Shown piece after piece: positions 42,693 to 53,676 of a stretch of 64,000 nt of DNA. A program made the position numbers and the translations under genes. The notes under the pieces are model-generated. The model was not told the DNA's origin and made no database searches. It saw nothing but the letters and a program-made list of their open reading frames with translations. Origin of the DNA: Paucilactobacillus hokkaidonensis JCM 18461 (GTDB lineage: Bacteria; Bacillota; Bacilli; Lactobacillales; Lactobacillaceae). How positions within the stretch are numbered: position 1 is the stretch's first letter; every line of letters starts with the position of its first letter. The stretch is taken from positions 434,001 through 498,000 of the forward strand of contig NZ_AP014680.1 of assembly GCF_000829395.1 (NCBI RefSeq). The letters are read 5' to 3'.

Positions 42693-44060
42693 ATGGCAAA
42701 AGTTAAGACACAATTTGTTTGTCAAAATTGTGGTTATGGTTCGCCACGATTTTTGGGTCGGTGCCCAAATTGTGGTGAATGGAACACATTAGTAGAAGAA
42801 AAAGTCCAATCACCTGCTGACCGTAAATCGCGTGTGAGTATGAATGGAACGACTGTTAAGCCCACTAAAATTAATGAAATCAAGATGGGATCAACTCCTC
42901 GGGTTAAAACTAATATGCCCGAATTAAATCGGGTGTTGGGTGGCGGAATTGTTCCCGGGTCACTTATTTTAATCGGTGGAGATCCAGGAATTGGTAAGTC
43001 GACGTTATTATTGCAGGTTTCCGGTCAGTTAAATCAGACCGGTGGTAGTGTTTTGTACGTTTCTGGTGAAGAAAGTGCTACACAGATTAAAATGAGAGCT
43101 GACCGATTAAAAGTTACCGGCGATCAATTTTATGTCTATCCTGAAACGGACATGAGTAGTATCCGGCAAACAATTGAAGATTTGAAACCAGATTATGTGG
43201 TGATTGATTCGGTGCAAACAATGTCTGAACCCGATGTTGCTTCTGCAATCGGGAGTGTGGCTCAAATTAGAGAAGTGACTGCTGAATTGATGCAAATTGG
43301 TAAGACTAATAACATTACCATTTTCATTGTTGGACATGTTACTAAGGGTGGTGCAATTGCAGGGCCTAAAATTTTGGAGCACATGGTTGACACCGTCTTG
43401 TATTTTGAGGGTGACTTAAATCATTCTTACCGGATTTTACGATCACAAAAAAATCGCTTTGGTTCCACTAATGAACTAGGCATTTTTGAAATGCGTGCAA
43501 GTGGACTTGAAGAAGTCGCGAATCCATCTGAAATTTTTCTGGAAGAGCGATTAAAAAATGCTACTGGTTCTGCGGTAGTTGTTTCAATGGAGGGGACTCG
43601 GCCAATTTTGGTGGAAATCCAAGCATTGATCACCCCGACTGTCTTTGGTAATGCACAACGGACAGCCACTGGTCTTAATCGTAATCGCGTGTCACTTTTA
43701 ATGGCGGTACTGGAAAAACGGGCTAATTTTATGTTACAAAACCAGGATGCCTATTTAAAGGCTGCTGGTGGAGTGAAATTAGATGAACCGGCAATTGATT
43801 TAGCAATTTCAGTTAGTATTGCGTCTAGTTACCGCGATAAGGGAACACAACCAACTGATGCATTTGTGGGTGAAGTTGGGCTAACCGGTGAGATTAGGCG
43901 GGTAACTCAGATCGAACAACGGGTTGCAGAAGCTCAAAAGTTAGGTTTCAAACGAATTTTTGTTCCCAAAAATAATATGCAAGGTTGGACACCACCATCA
44001 GGCATTACGGTAGTTGGTGTGGCGACACTTAGCGAGGCTTTGAAGAAGGCATTGGATTAA
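42693..44060 (+). CDS. radA: DNA repair protein RadA
   Basis: DnaB-like branch-migration ATPase in recombination. 455 residues: C4 zinc finger (C10, C13, C24, C27), Walker [11 protein letters not shown] (95-104), KNRFGST motif in the middle, and Lon-like C-terminal domain with [17 protein letters not shown] precedes the ATG. The PIN-TRAM gene follows 21 nt later, as in B. subtilis radA-yacK/yacL-type neighbourhoods. Confidence 0.97.
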   Translation: MAKVKTQFVCQNCGYGSPRFLGRCPNCGEWNTLVEEKVQSPADRKSRVSMNGTTVKPTKINEIKMGSTPRVKTNMPELNRVLGGGIVPGSLILIGGDPGIGKSTLLLQVSGQLNQTGGSVLYVSGEESATQIKMRADRLKVTGDQFYVYPETDMSSIRQTIEDLKPDYVVIDSVQTMSEPDVASAIGSVAQIREVTAELMQIGKTNNITIFIVGHVTKGGAIAGPKILEHMVDTVLYFEGDLNHSYRILRSQKNRFGSTNELGIFEMRASGLEEVANPSEIFLEERLKNATGSAVVVSMEGTRPILVEIQALITPTVFGNAQRTATGLNRNRVSLLMAVLEKRANFMLQNQDAYLKAAGGVKLDEPAIDLAISVSIASSYRDKGTQPTDAFVGEVGLTGEIRRVTQIEQRVAEAQKLGFKRIFVPKNNMQGWTPPSGITVVGVATLSEALKKALD

Positions 44061-44081
44061 TTTTGAAAGGAGGAAATTTAG

Positions 44082-45233
44082 ATGAGAAAACATGTTATTA
44101 GAAGTTTATTTGTGATTGTCGGAGCTGCAATCGGATTTTATTATTTACCACTTTTGTGGAAAGCAATTAACTTTAAGCTAAATGGAGCTAGTTTAGTATT
44201 TATTGATCTATTAATTGGAGCACTTATTTTTTGGCTATTATCCTATTTACTGGCTACATCTGCTGAACGACTAGTTAATCGCACAGAAGCATATCTTAGT
44301 AAACAAAGCCCAATTTACCTATTGTTTGGTAGTTTGTTAACGATTGTTGGATTAGTATTGGCCGTGTTATTATCAATTCCACTGTGGAATTCACATGTAC
44401 CGGTGATTGATAATGTCGTGCCAATAATTTTGATGCTTATTTTTGGTTATATGGGTTTTCGTTTAGGGACAACCAGAGTTGACGATTGGAGAAAGTTATT
44501 TCAATTTCGGCGACAAAATAAGGACGGTCAACAAGAAGTTGCGAGTGATGGCAGCTTAATAAAAAAGCAGGATAAGAATTACCACCATTATAAGATTTTG
44601 GATACCAATATTTTAATTGACGGACGAATTTATGATATTGTTAAAACTGGATTTATCGAGGGAACGTTGTTGGTACCTAATTTTGTATTGTATGAACTAC
44701 AATATATTGCCGATTCCAGTGATAGCATTAAACGAGTGCGTGGTCGTCGAGGCTTGGATATCTTAAATAAATTACAAAGCGAAGACATTATTCCAATTGA
44801 GATGTACGAAGGTGACTTTGAAGACGTTCCTGAAGTGGATAGCAAGTTAATTCGATTGGCTAAAGAAGTTGATGGTGTCATCGTTACTAATGATTACAAT
44901 CTTAACAAAGTGATTCAATTTCAAAATGTACAGGTCATGAATATTAATAGTTTAACGAAATCATTGAAGCCTCGTGTTATTCCAGGAGAAACACTCAATG
45001 TGATGGTTGTTAAAAACGGTACTGAACGTCAACAAGGGGTTGCTTATCTTGATGATGGAACCATGGTTGTGGTTGAAGATGGACGTTATTACATCAATGA
45101 CCATATTGATGTTGAGGTAACCAGTGCATTGCAAACTGATGCTGGTCGGATGATTTTTGCCCGTCCATTGCACTCCACTAAGGGGATTAATGAACATCGC
45201 ACCTCTGAAAAGGGAAATTCTGATAGTAAATAA
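44082..45233 (+). CDS. Membrane PIN-TRAM domain protein (YacL type)
   Basis: 383 residues: four hydrophobic segments in the first 135, a PIN nuclease-like domain (about 165-300, ILDTNILIDGRIYDI, with acidic residues again in VIVTNDYNLNK) and a C-terminal TRAM domain (about 300-365). Likely a membrane-bound RNA-acting protein; function unproven. AAAGGAGG precedes the ATG; it is transcribed after radA. Confidence 0.92.
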   Translation: MRKHVIRSLFVIVGAAIGFYYLPLLWKAINFKLNGASLVFIDLLIGALIFWLLSYLLATSAERLVNRTEAYLSKQSPIYLLFGSLLTIVGLVLAVLLSIPLWNSHVPVIDNVVPIILMLIFGYMGFRLGTTRVDDWRKLFQFRRQNKDGQQEVASDGSLIKKQDKNYHHYKILDTNILIDGRIYDIVKTGFIEGTLLVPNFVLYELQYIADSSDSIKRVRGRRGLDILNKLQSEDIIPIEMYEGDFEDVPEVDSKLIRLAKEVDGVIVTNDYNLNKVIQFQNVQVMNINSLTKSLKPRVIPGETLNVMVVKNGTERQQGVAYLDDGTMVVVEDGRYYINDHIDVEVTSALQTDAGRMIFARPLHSTKGINEHRTSEKGNSDSK

Positions 45234-45263
45234 TACCGGAGCCTTGGAATTTTTGTGTGATAC

Positions 45264-45291
45264 TTGTAAACTAGAGATTGTGTTCTATGAT
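45264..45291 (+). promoter_or_regulatory. Promoter of gltX
   Basis: TTGTAA (45264-45269), 16-bp spacer, TATGAT (45286-45291). The leader to the TTG start is only about 20 nt, so a T-box is excluded. Confidence 0.65.
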
Positions 45292-45318
45292 GGAATTTTA
45301 ATGAAAGAGGCGTAAATT

Positions 45319-46809
45319 TTGGCTAAAAGTAATATTCGGGTGCGCTATGCACCAAGTCCAACAGGGCATTTGCATATTGGAAATGCACGAACGGCATTGT
45401 TTAATTATTTATTTGCTCGACACAATAAGGGTAAGTTCATTATCCGAATTGAAGACACCGATACAAAGCGAAATATTACAGGCGGTGAAGAAAGCCAGTT
45501 AGATAACCTTAAATGGCTTGGCTTGGATTGGGATGAAGGTCCCGATGTTGGTGGCGACTTTGGGCCATATCGCCAATCTGAACGAAAAGATATCTATGTT
45601 AAATTGATTCAACAATTGTTAGATGAAGGTTTGGCATATAAATCTTATCGTACGGAAGACGAGCTTGAGTCTGATCGTGAAGCACAAAAAGCACGCAAAG
45701 AAATGCCGCATTATGCATATGAATATGCGGGCATGTCTGACGATCAGATTGCAAAGGCACAAGCCGATGCACAGGCAAAAGGAATCGAACCAGTTGTTCG
45801 TTTCCGAGTACCACAAGAAAAGACATACACCTGGAAAGATATCGTCAAAGGTGAAATTTCATTTGCTGCCGATACAATTGGTGGAGATTTTGTTATTCAA
45901 AAACGTGATGGAATGCCAACGTACAACTTTGCGGTTGTGGTTGATGACCATTTGATGAAAATTAGTCATGTTTTCCGTGGTGATGATCATGTTGCAAATA
46001 CACCCAAACAATTGATGATTTATGAAGCTTTTGGGTGGGATGCTCCTCAATTCGGCCATATGAGTTTAATTATTAATACTGAGACTGGTAAGAAGTTAAG
46101 CAAACGTGACGAATCAGTGTTGCAATTTATTGAACAATATCGTGAATTAGGTTATTTACCAGATGCCATGTTGAACTTTATTGTGCTGTTAGGCTGGTCA
46201 CCAGTTGGTGAAGATGAAATTTTCACTCGACAAGAATTTATCAAGATGTACGATGAAACTCGTTTGAGTAAGTCACCAGCATCATTTGATGGTAAAAAGT
46301 TGGAATGGGTTAATAACCAGTACATGAAGAATGCCGATGAAGATGCGGTATTTGACTTAGCAATGCCACAATTGATTGAAGCAGGATATATTGAGAAACA
46401 ACCAGATGCTAAGACACTTGAATGGGCGCGTAAGTTAATTAGTATTTTCAAGCGTGAAATCAGTTATGCTCATGAAATTGTTCCGTTGACAAAGCCATTC
46501 TTCCATGGACCCGCCGAGATTGATGACGAAGCTAAAGAAGAGTTGCAAGCTGATACGGCATTGACAGTTTTGCAAGAATTCCGTGACCGCATTAAAAAGC
46601 TTGATTATTTGAACACTGTTCAAATCTTAAAGACAATTAAGAGTATCCAAAAGGACACTAAAATTAAAGGACGCAAGCTCTGGATGCCAATTCGGATTGC
46701 TGTAACTCATGAGATGCACGGGCCAGAATTGCCTGAAAGCATTGAAATAATTGGTTACGAAAAGACATTACAAAATTTAAATGAAATGATTGAACAGTTA
46801 ACTGTTTAA
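45319..46809 (+). CDS. gltX: Glutamyl-tRNA synthetase
   Basis: 496 residues, class I. N-terminal [15 protein letters not shown] with the HIGH-like motif, KLSKRDES as the KMSKS-like motif and an alpha-helical anticodon-binding C-terminal domain. TTG start supported by AAAGAGG 8 nt upstream. In B. subtilis and many Firmicutes gltX is followed by cysE-cysS; here cysE is absent and a hairpin element separates gltX from cysS. Confidence 0.97.
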   Translation: MAKSNIRVRYAPSPTGHLHIGNARTALFNYLFARHNKGKFIIRIEDTDTKRNITGGEESQLDNLKWLGLDWDEGPDVGGDFGPYRQSERKDIYVKLIQQLLDEGLAYKSYRTEDELESDREAQKARKEMPHYAYEYAGMSDDQIAKAQADAQAKGIEPVVRFRVPQEKTYTWKDIVKGEISFAADTIGGDFVIQKRDGMPTYNFAVVVDDHLMKISHVFRGDDHVANTPKQLMIYEAFGWDAPQFGHMSLIINTETGKKLSKRDESVLQFIEQYRELGYLPDAMLNFIVLLGWSPVGEDEIFTRQEFIKMYDETRLSKSPASFDGKKLEWVNNQYMKNADEDAVFDLAMPQLIEAGYIEKQPDAKTLEWARKLISIFKREISYAHEIVPLTKPFFHGPAEIDDEAKEELQADTALTVLQEFRDRIKKLDYLNTVQILKTIKSIQKDTKIKGRKLWMPIRIAVTHEMHGPELPESIEIIGYEKTLQNLNEMIEQLTV

Positions 46810-46829
46810 AATTAATAATGAGATTAAAT

Positions 46830-46867
46830 AACAAAGTTGAGGGAATTCTTATTTCCTCAACTTTGTT
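46830..46867 (+). terminator. Inverted repeat after gltX, terminator-like but without T run
   Basis: AACAAAGTTGAGG pairs with CCTCAACTTTGTT (13 bp) around a 12-nt loop. The tail is ATGTTACGG, so it lacks the T tract of an intrinsic terminator. It may stabilise the 3' end. Confidence 0.6.
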
Positions 46868-46891
46868 ATGTTACGGGGAATTGTTGGAAAC

Positions 46892-47010
46892 GTGCTCACG
46901 AAGGTAGATGCCTAGGGCCAAGTCAGAAATGGTAGTTAAACAATCATAGTTCGATTATTTAACTACCATTTCTGACTTGGTCTACGGCACCTGAACGCCT
47001 CCGTTCGCAC
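46892..47010 (-). repeat. Long hairpin element, copy E (reverse orientation)
   Basis: 119 nt. Inner arms CCAAGTCAGAAATGGTAGTT and complement are perfect; the middle stem is AGGTGCC/GGCATCT (minus reading) and the outer GTGCGAACG / CGTGAGCAC. The minus-strand 5' arm contains GGCGTTCAGGTGCCGTAG, matching the family consensus. It lies 62 nt before cysS; the remainder to cysS is AT-rich. Confidence 0.88.
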
Positions 47011-47071
47011 TCTGCTGCTTTAAATGTGGTAAACTATTACTATTCTATTTAAGCTAAGTGAGGTCGGATAA

Positions 47072-48478
47072 ATGCTAAAAGTTTATAATACATTGACTCG
47101 CCAAAAAGAAATTTTTAAGTCGCTTGAACCCGGCGTTATCAATATGTATGTCTGTGGTCCAACAGTTTATAATTATATTCATATTGGGAATGCACGAAGC
47201 GCAATTGCATTTGATACGATTCGCAGATACTTTGAATTTCGTGGATATTCGGTTAATTATGTTTCTAACTTTACCGATGTTGACGATAAAATGATTAAAG
47301 CAGCTAACGAACAAGGCATCACCGTCCCTCAATTAGCTGATAAATTTATTGCAGCATTCATGGAAGATACCCAAGCGGTCAATATTGAGCCAGCAACAAA
47401 ACACCCGCGGGCAACTGAAAACATTCCGGAAATTATTGATTTTATTCAGGTGTTAATCGACAAAGGTTATGCATATGAATCAGATGGGGATGTTTATTAT
47501 CGGGCCCGTAAGTTCAAACACTATGGTGAATTATCAGATCAGCCAATTGATGAATTAGAGGTTGGCGCTAGTCAGCATGTTGATGATCAGGAGTTTGATA
47601 AAAAAGAAGATCCAATTGATTTTGCATTATGGAAAGCAGCCAAGCCAAAAGAAATTAATTGGCAATCACCATGGGGCGCTGGTCGGCCGGGATGGCATAT
47701 CGAGTGTTCGGTCATGTCGACCAAGTATTTAGGTGATACATTTGATATTCACGGTGGTGGTCAAGACCTTGAGTTTCCACACCATGAAAATGAAATTGCT
47801 CAAAGTGAAGCTAAAACAGGACAAAAGTTTGCTAATTATTGGTTGCATAATGGATTTGTCACGGTTGGTGATGAAAATGAAAAGATGAGTAAGTCATTAG
47901 GTAATTTTGTGACTGTACATGATATTATCAAAACGTTGGATCCACAAATCTTGCGCTTTTTAATGGCGACAACTCAGTATCGACGTCCAATTCAATACAG
48001 TCAAAAAAATATTATTGATGCGACAAACAACTTGCAACATATTCAGACAGCGTTTGGTAATTTAACTTATCGATTAAAAGATGCGCTGGCTGGTAAAGAC
48101 AATAAAGTGCTGGTACAAGTTGCTGAATTGCGAAATCAATTTGTTGCCGCCATGGATGATGACTTTAATGCACAAAATGCAATTGCCGTTGTGTATGAAT
48201 TGGTTAAGTTAAGCAATATTTATTCGCAACAAAAACAAGTCACACAACAGACTATTCAGGGGATGTTGTCAACTTTACAGGAGCTGGTTGGTATTTTTGG
48301 AATCAAACTCAGCGTAAATACATTAGATGATAGTGCTATTGAGCAATTAATCAAGCAACGTAATGCAGCACGAGATAATAAAGACTTTCAGTTGAGTGAC
48401 CAAATTCGTGATCAATTAAAAGAGCAGGGAATTGTCTTAGAGGATACACCTCAAGGTACCCGGTATAGAAAGGAATAA
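47072..48478 (+). CDS. cysS: Cysteinyl-tRNA synthetase
   Basis: 468 residues, class I. Zinc-binding C28 in [14 protein letters not shown] at 37-40, [10 protein letters not shown] and KMSKS in [11 protein letters not shown]. Heads the conserved cysS-mrnC-rlmB unit with mrnC starting 2 nt after its stop. AGTGAGGT upstream is the ribosome site. Confidence 0.97.
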   Translation: MLKVYNTLTRQKEIFKSLEPGVINMYVCGPTVYNYIHIGNARSAIAFDTIRRYFEFRGYSVNYVSNFTDVDDKMIKAANEQGITVPQLADKFIAAFMEDTQAVNIEPATKHPRATENIPEIIDFIQVLIDKGYAYESDGDVYYRARKFKHYGELSDQPIDELEVGASQHVDDQEFDKKEDPIDFALWKAAKPKEINWQSPWGAGRPGWHIECSVMSTKYLGDTFDIHGGGQDLEFPHHENEIAQSEAKTGQKFANYWLHNGFVTVGDENEKMSKSLGNFVTVHDIIKTLDPQILRFLMATTQYRRPIQYSQKNIIDATNNLQHIQTAFGNLTYRLKDALAGKDNKVLVQVAELRNQFVAAMDDDFNAQNAIAVVYELVKLSNIYSQQKQVTQQTIQGMLSTLQELVGIFGIKLSVNTLDDSAIEQLIKQRNAARDNKDFQLSDQIRDQLKEQGIVLEDTPQGTRYRKE

Positions 48479-48480
48479 GG

Positions 48481-48900
48481 ATGACAAAGATTGATTATCA
48501 ACAAGTGAATGGCATTGCCTTAGCTTATTTAGGCGATGCAGCGTATGAAGTTTATATCCGAGAGCATTTAATTGATCGAGGAATGACTAAACCAACCAAA
48601 TTACACCATTTAGCGACTCATTTTGTTTCGGCTAAGGCACAATCTGCATTAATTCGCCTAATGGAAGAAGACCAAATATTGACTGATGAAGAGTGGGATT
48701 TTTTCAAGCGTGGACGAAATGCCAATAGTCATACACACGCTAAGAACACATCAGTGCTGACGTATCGAATTTCGACTGGCTTTGAGGCTTTAATGGGTTA
48801 TCTAAAATTGAGCGAACAAGATCAGCGTCTGGCAGAACTAGCAAATTGGTGTATCGCGCAAGTTGAAGCGGGGAGAACAGAAGATGGAACGAGCAAGTAG
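48481..48900 (+). CDS. mrnC: Mini-ribonuclease III
   Basis: 139-residue RNase III catalytic domain without a dsRNA-binding domain; matures 23S rRNA in Firmicutes. Signature [18 protein letters not shown] near residue 12, and the second acidic site in the C-terminal helix. It overlaps the start of rlmB by 17 nt and is transcribed with cysS. Confidence 0.95.
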   Translation: MTKIDYQQVNGIALAYLGDAAYEVYIREHLIDRGMTKPTKLHHLATHFVSAKAQSALIRLMEEDQILTDEEWDFFKRGRNANSHTHAKNTSVLTYRISTGFEALMGYLKLSEQDQRLAELANWCIAQVEAGRTEDGTSK

Positions 48901-49639
48901 TGATTTAGATTTTGTCATCGGTCGTCATCCGGCGGTTGAAGCACTTAAATCAGAGCAAGAAATTAATAAGGTCTTTTTACAAGAAGGATTAAAGTCCGAA
49001 GCAATTGGAGAGATTGTCCAATTAGCTAAAGACCGGCGATTAGTCATTTCAACAGTTCCCAAGAATAAATTAGATCAAATGACTAATCGGCAAAATCACC
49101 AGGGAGTTGTTCTAGCAGTAGCCGCATTTGAATATGCAGATATTGATGATTTGTTTGATAATGCCAAACAGCGTGATGAGGATCCATTCTTCATTATTTT
49201 AGATGAGCTCGAAGATCCGCATAATTTGGGTTCAATTTTACGGACCGCAGATGCTGCTGGTGTGCACGGAATCATTATTCCCAAACGACGAGCAGTTGGA
49301 TTGACGTCAGTTGTTGCTAAAACGTCCACAGGAGCGATTGAACATGTGCCGGTTGCCCGAGTAACCAACCTTGTTCAAACGGCCAAGGAACTGCAAAAAA
49401 GAGGCGTTTGGCTATTTGGCACAGATATGAATGGGACTGACTATCGTAAATGGAACGCCAAGGGTGCGGTTGCGCTAGTAATTGGCAACGAAGGCAAAGG
49501 GATTTCTGCATTACTCAAGAAAACTGTTGATGAAATGTTGACTATCCCCATGGTTGGACATGTGCAAAGCTTGAATGCCAGTGTGGCTGCCAGTTTATTA
49601 ATTTATCAGGGATTTAATTCCCGCCATCCGTTGAAATAA
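48884..49639 (+). CDS. rlmB: 23S rRNA (guanosine-2'-O-)-methyltransferase RlmB, TrmH/SpoU family
   Basis: 251 residues: N-terminal L30e-like substrate-binding domain ([13 protein letters not shown]), then a SPOUT methyltransferase domain with motif 1 [20 protein letters not shown], motif 2 [11 protein letters not shown] and motif 3 [15 protein letters not shown] 48884 inside mrnC fits GGGGAGAACAGAAG; the longer start 48863 is unlikely. Ends the cysS unit. Confidence 0.95.
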   Translation: MERASSDLDFVIGRHPAVEALKSEQEINKVFLQEGLKSEAIGEIVQLAKDRRLVISTVPKNKLDQMTNRQNHQGVVLAVAAFEYADIDDLFDNAKQRDEDPFFIILDELEDPHNLGSILRTADAAGVHGIIIPKRRAVGLTSVVAKTSTGAIEHVPVARVTNLVQTAKELQKRGVWLFGTDMNGTDYRKWNAKGAVALVIGNEGKGISALLKKTVDEMLTIPMVGHVQSLNASVAASLLIYQGFNSRHPLK

Positions 49640-49652
49640 CTGAGATTTCATC

Positions 49653-49684
49653 AAAAAAGTCCGGTTATGACCAGCGGATTTTTT
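49653..49684 (+). terminator. Terminator of the cysS-mrnC-rlmB unit
   Basis: AAAAAGTCCG pairs with CGGATTTTTT around an 11-nt loop. Confidence 0.85.
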
Positions 49685-49694
49685 ATCGAATTTA

Positions 49695-49723
49695 TTGTAA
49701 GCCTTTTCATTTTGTGGTAAATT
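49695..49723 (+). promoter_or_regulatory. Candidate promoter of rbsDACB
   Basis: TTGTAA (49695-49700), 17-bp spacer, TAAATT (49718-49723), upstream of a LacI-type operator. Confidence 0.5.
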
Positions 49724-49751
49724 TATATTTATGGAAGGTGACTTAGGCTTA

Positions 49752-49765
49752 GTAAAACGCTTTAC
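49752..49765. promoter_or_regulatory. LacI-family operator (RbsR or CcpA) before rbsD
   Basis: GTAAAACGCTTTAC is a 14-bp near-palindrome with central CG, as bound by RbsR and CcpA-like regulators. It lies about 30 nt after the promoter and 38 nt before rbsD. No rbsR gene is in the window. Confidence 0.65.
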
Positions 49766-49802
49766 CTATATAAAATAAATTTGTGGGAGGCTTGTAGTGT
49801 AG

Positions 49803-50198
49803 ATGAAGAAGACAACAGTAATTAATTCTGATTTATCAAGAGTGATCAGTCAGATGGGACATTTTGATACGTTAGCAATTGGAGACGCTGGAATGCCAGT
49901 GCCTGCTGAAACAGAGAAAATAGACCTGGCCGTTACTAAAAATATTCCTAGCTTTATGGATGTTTTGAAAAATGTACTGAGTGAGTTGGAAGTGCAAGAA
50001 ATAATTTTGGCCGATGAAATCAGAACGGTCAATCCACAACAATTGACCGCAATTCAGACTTTAATACCGGATATCAAAATATCATTTATCCCGCACGAAC
50101 AAATGAAAAAAGATTTAAGTACCGCAAAAGCGTTTGTTCGTACCGGTGAGATGTCATCGTATTCAAATATTATTTTAGTTAGTGGTGTTACTTTTTAA
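49803..50198 (+). CDS. rbsD: D-ribose pyranase
   Basis: 131 residues. Interconverts pyranose and furanose forms of ribose, making the furanose for ribokinase. Family motifs near the N-terminus are [17 protein letters not shown] and the C-terminal [19 protein letters not shown]. The GGGAGG site is about 14 nt upstream, wider than usual, but in-frame stops forbid an earlier start. First gene of rbsDACB. Confidence 0.96.
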   Translation: MKKTTVINSDLSRVISQMGHFDTLAIGDAGMPVPAETEKIDLAVTKNIPSFMDVLKNVLSELEVQEIILADEIRTVNPQQLTAIQTLIPDIKISFIPHEQMKKDLSTAKAFVRTGEMSSYSNIILVSGVTF

Positions 50199-50222
50199 AT
50201 AGGGTAAGGAGGTGTAGCAATA

Positions 50223-51713
50223 ATGCAGATTGAAATGAAAAACATTTCAAAGTCATTTGGGCCTAATAAAGTGCTTCGGGATGTTGATTTCTCAATTCAC
50301 GCTGGTGAAGTACATGCATTGATGGGAGAAAATGGCGCCGGTAAATCAACGTTGATGAATATATTGACCGGATTACTAGACTTTGATGGGGGCCACATTC
50401 TAGTTGACGGCAAAGAAACCAGATTTAAAAATGCTCTCGATGCCGAGCATCATGGGATTGCTTTCATTCACCAAGAAATGAATAATTTTTCTGAAATGTC
50501 CGTCGTTGAAAATATGTTTTTAAATCGGGAAATTAAAAAAGGTTTTGGCATGTTGGATATGAAAGAAATGAAAAAGCAGGCCAGAGAAGCACTAAAAAGA
50601 TTAGGTGCAGATATTTCCGTTGAAATCCCAGTCGGTTCACTCAGTGTTGGTCGCCAACAAATGGTTGAAATCGCTAAATCTTTAATGAATAAAACTCAGG
50701 TTTTAATCATGGATGAACCGACGGCTGCATTGACAGAAACTGAAATCGAAAAATTATTCGATATCATTCGGTCATTAAAAAAACAAAATGTTGCTATTAT
50801 TTATATATCACATCGAATGGAAGAAATTTTTCAAATTAGTGATCGATTGACTGTCATGCGAGATGGACTTTCTGTTAATACTTACAAGACAGAAGATACT
50901 GATGTTAAGCAAATTGTGCATGACATGGTTGGTCGAGATATGGGAGATTTTTATCCAGATCGGAATCCTAAATTTGGTGAAACCTATCTTAAAGCTGAAG
51001 GGTTAACTAGTAATGGTGTGTTTAAAGATGTTAGCTTTGAAGTCCATTCTGGGGAGGTATTAGCATTTTCGGGATTGATGGGTGCTGGCCGAACAGAGAT
51101 TATGCGATCGATATTTGGAATTGATAAATTAGACAGCGGTAAAGTTTGGGTGAAAGGTAAAGAGGTTCATATTACTAGCCCAGAACACGCAATTCAGAAT
51201 AATATTGGTTTTGTTACTGAAAATCGAAAAGATGAAGGCTTAATCTTAGATGCGTCATTGTCTGACAATATTGATTTGCCAAGTATCGATGGATTTGTCA
51301 AAAAAGGATTTATTGATAAAAAGGCGGATCGAGACTTTGTTGATATGCTGATGAAGCGGTTAGGTGTAAAAGCTCAGAGCGCTAAAGATCCTGCTAGCAG
51401 TTTGTCAGGTGGTAATCAGCAAAAAGTGGTCCTAGCCAAGTGGGTTGGGTCTGGTGCTCAGATTCTGATTTTGGATGAACCAACTCGGGGTGTCGATGTT
51501 GGAGCTAAACGAGAAATCTATGACTTGATGAACGAATTAACTGACCGGGGCACAGCAATTATCATGGTTTCCAGTGATTTAGATGAAGTCTTAGGATTCA
51601 GTGATAATATTGCAGTTGTCTACGAAGGAAAGATTCAAGGCGAGATTGCTACGAAAGATGCAACACAAGATAAAGTAATGACTTTAGCTACAGGAGGACA
51701 ACTTGATGAATAA
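50223..51713 (+). CDS. rbsA: Ribose ABC transporter ATP-binding protein
   Basis: 496 residues with two ABC domains. The first has GENGAGKSTL, SVGRQQM and LIMDEPTAAL. The second has the degenerate Walker A GLMGAGRTEI typical of sugar-type RbsA/MglA, LSGGNQQKV and LILDEPTRGVDVG. It energises ribose import with RbsC and RbsB. AAGGAGG precedes the ATG; its end overlaps rbsC by 11 nt. Confidence 0.96.
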   Translation: MQIEMKNISKSFGPNKVLRDVDFSIHAGEVHALMGENGAGKSTLMNILTGLLDFDGGHILVDGKETRFKNALDAEHHGIAFIHQEMNNFSEMSVVENMFLNREIKKGFGMLDMKEMKKQAREALKRLGADISVEIPVGSLSVGRQQMVEIAKSLMNKTQVLIMDEPTAALTETEIEKLFDIIRSLKKQNVAIIYISHRMEEIFQISDRLTVMRDGLSVNTYKTEDTDVKQIVHDMVGRDMGDFYPDRNPKFGETYLKAEGLTSNGVFKDVSFEVHSGEVLAFSGLMGAGRTEIMRSIFGIDKLDSGKVWVKGKEVHITSPEHAIQNNIGFVTENRKDEGLILDASLSDNIDLPSIDGFVKKGFIDKKADRDFVDMLMKRLGVKAQSAKDPASSLSGGNQQKVVLAKWVGSGAQILILDEPTRGVDVGAKREIYDLMNELTDRGTAIIMVSSDLDEVLGFSDNIAVVYEGKIQGEIATKDATQDKVMTLATGGQLDE

Positions 51714-52674
51714 TACCGAGACAAAGAAAAAATTTAACGTGGGTGAGTTTTATACCAAGCTTGGTCCACTGACAGCTTTAGTTGTATTAGTTATTTTAGT
51801 TAGTGTTTTAAATAGTGCTTTCTTGAACGTTAATAATTTGATGAACTTATTGCAGCAAGTTTCGGTTAATGCATTGATTGCATTTGGAATGCAGTTTGTA
51901 ATCTTAACAGCTGGAATTGACCTATCAGTTGGATCCATTCTAGCGTTGAGCGGGGCTTTTGCAGCCCAAATGATTTTGATGGGAATGCCACCGTTACTAG
52001 CATTCTTAGTAGGGATGATTTCCGGAGCCATATTTGGTGCTTTTAATGGTTTACTGATTGCATATGGGAAAGCAGCACCATTTATCGTGACACTGGCCAC
52101 AATGTCGGTTTTCCGTGGAGCAACATATGTCCTGACCAATGGAAACCCAATCACAGGTCCTAAAATGAATAACAGTCTTTCATTTCAATTTATAGGGCAA
52201 GGATATTTGTTTGGAGTTCCATTCCAAGTTTATATCATGATTGTGCTGTACGCACTTGCATACATGCTACTTCACAAGACGACATTCGGACGTAAAACGT
52301 ATGCCTTAGGTGGTAATGAAAAGGCTGCATTTGTTGCTGGTGTTAATACTAAAAGGTTACAGATCTTAATTTATACGATTGCTGGTTTTTTGGCAGCTGT
52401 AGCTGGAATGATTTTAACTTCGCAATTAGCGTCTGCTCAACCCGATGCCGGAACTGGGTATGAAATGGATGCGATTGCCGCCGTTGTTTTAGGGGGAACT
52501 TCTCTTGCCGGAGGAAAAGGAAAGATGTTTGGAACTCTGGTTGGTGCCTTGATTATCGGGGTATTGAATAACGGAATGAACTTACTTGGGATTTCTAGTT
52601 TTTATCAACAAATTGTCAAAGGAATTGTAATTCTAATCGCTGTCTTACTTGATCGTAAGCAATCACAAAATTAA
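51703..52674 (+). CDS. rbsC: Ribose ABC transporter permease
   Basis: 323 residues with 8-10 hydrophobic segments and family blocks FVILTAGIDLSVGSILALSG, NGLLIAYGKAAPFIVTLATM and VLGGTSLAGGKG. The start overlaps the rbsA end; a tandem ATG (51703/51706) exists. The ribosome site is AGGAGG inside rbsA. rbsB follows 15 nt later. Confidence 0.95.
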   Translation: MMNNTETKKKFNVGEFYTKLGPLTALVVLVILVSVLNSAFLNVNNLMNLLQQVSVNALIAFGMQFVILTAGIDLSVGSILALSGAFAAQMILMGMPPLLAFLVGMISGAIFGAFNGLLIAYGKAAPFIVTLATMSVFRGATYVLTNGNPITGPKMNNSLSFQFIGQGYLFGVPFQVYIMIVLYALAYMLLHKTTFGRKTYALGGNEKAAFVAGVNTKRLQILIYTIAGFLAAVAGMILTSQLASAQPDAGTGYEMDAIAAVVLGGTSLAGGKGKMFGTLVGALIIGVLNNGMNLLGISSFYQQIVKGIVILIAVLLDRKQSQN

Positions 52675-52689
52675 TGGGGGATTTATAAA

Positions 52690-53637
52690 ATGAAGAAAAG
52701 CACAAAACGATTACTCAGTTTATTTACAGTTTTTGCCGCATTTTTAATGGTAGCATCAGGTTGTGGTGCTGCATCAGTTGGTAATAATAAGAGTGATTCA
52801 AAGGTTACTAAAAAAGCAGCTAAGAACGTTAAAATTGGGGTTTCATTATCAACGTTAAGTAATCCGTTCTTTGTTAACGTAAAAAAGGGAATCGATGCCG
52901 AAGCTAAGAAAAACGACTCAAAGGTTGAAACTTTTGATGCCCAAAATGATAGCTCAAAGCAAAATAATCAGGTTCAAGATTTAATTACCAAAAAAGTAGA
53001 TGTTATTATTATCAACCCAGTTGATTCTGATGCAATTGTTCCAGCAGTTAAAAAAGCAAATCAGGCTGGTATTCCGGTAATTGCATGTGATCGTGGTTCA
53101 AACGGTGGTAAAGTTATGACCACAGTTGCTTCTGATAATGTTAAGGCTGGTAAAATGGCTGCTCAATTCTTAGAAGATCAACTTGGTAGCAATGCCAAAG
53201 TTGCTGAACTAGAAGGTACTCCAGGTGCTGATGCTGCCGTACAACGTGGAAAAGGATTTAATAATGAAATTAAGGGCAACCTTGATCTTGTAACAAAACA
53301 AAGTGCTAACTTTGATCGTGCCAAGGGATTGAATACAATGCAAAATATTTTGCAAGCACATTCAGATATTAAGGGTGTCTTTGCTCAAAATGATGAAATG
53401 GCCTTAGGTGCTGTTAAAGCAATCAAAGATCAAGATATTAAGATCGTCTCAATTGACGGAACTCCTGATGGAATGGCAGCCGTTAAGAGTGGTCAAATTG
53501 ACGCAATTGTAGCACAACAACCGAAAACTGAAGGTAAACTAGCCGTTGAAGCTGCTTACAAGTATTACCAAGGTAAGAAAGTGGATAAGACGATTGCCTC
53601 ACCAATCCATTTAGTTAAAGCAGATGATACAAAATAG
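52690..53637 (+). CDS. rbsB: Ribose ABC transporter substrate-binding lipoprotein
   Basis: 315 residues, lipoprotein signal with the lipidated C25 in MVASGCG, then a periplasmic-binding type I fold (VKIGVSLSTLSNPFFVNVKKG, DVIIINPVDSDAIVPAV, FAQNDEMALGAVKA, VSIDGTPDG). It delivers ribose to RbsAC. GGGGGAT precedes the ATG. Last gene of the operon, followed by a terminator. rbsK is not nearby. Confidence 0.96.
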   Translation: MKKSTKRLLSLFTVFAAFLMVASGCGAASVGNNKSDSKVTKKAAKNVKIGVSLSTLSNPFFVNVKKGIDAEAKKNDSKVETFDAQNDSSKQNNQVQDLITKKVDVIIINPVDSDAIVPAVKKANQAGIPVIACDRGSNGGKVMTTVASDNVKAGKMAAQFLEDQLGSNAKVAELEGTPGADAAVQRGKGFNNEIKGNLDLVTKQSANFDRAKGLNTMQNILQAHSDIKGVFAQNDEMALGAVKAIKDQDIKIVSIDGTPDGMAAVKSGQIDAIVAQQPKTEGKLAVEAAYKYYQGKKVDKTIASPIHLVKADDTK

Positions 53638-53676
53638 AAATTTATAATCTATTTGTTTTTGTTGAAAACTAGAAAT

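Noticed and set aside
44630-47332. T-box leaders before gltX or cysS
   Set aside because: The gltX leader is about 20 nt. The cysS upstream region holds hairpin element E but no T-box motif (no TGG bulge with specifier loop).
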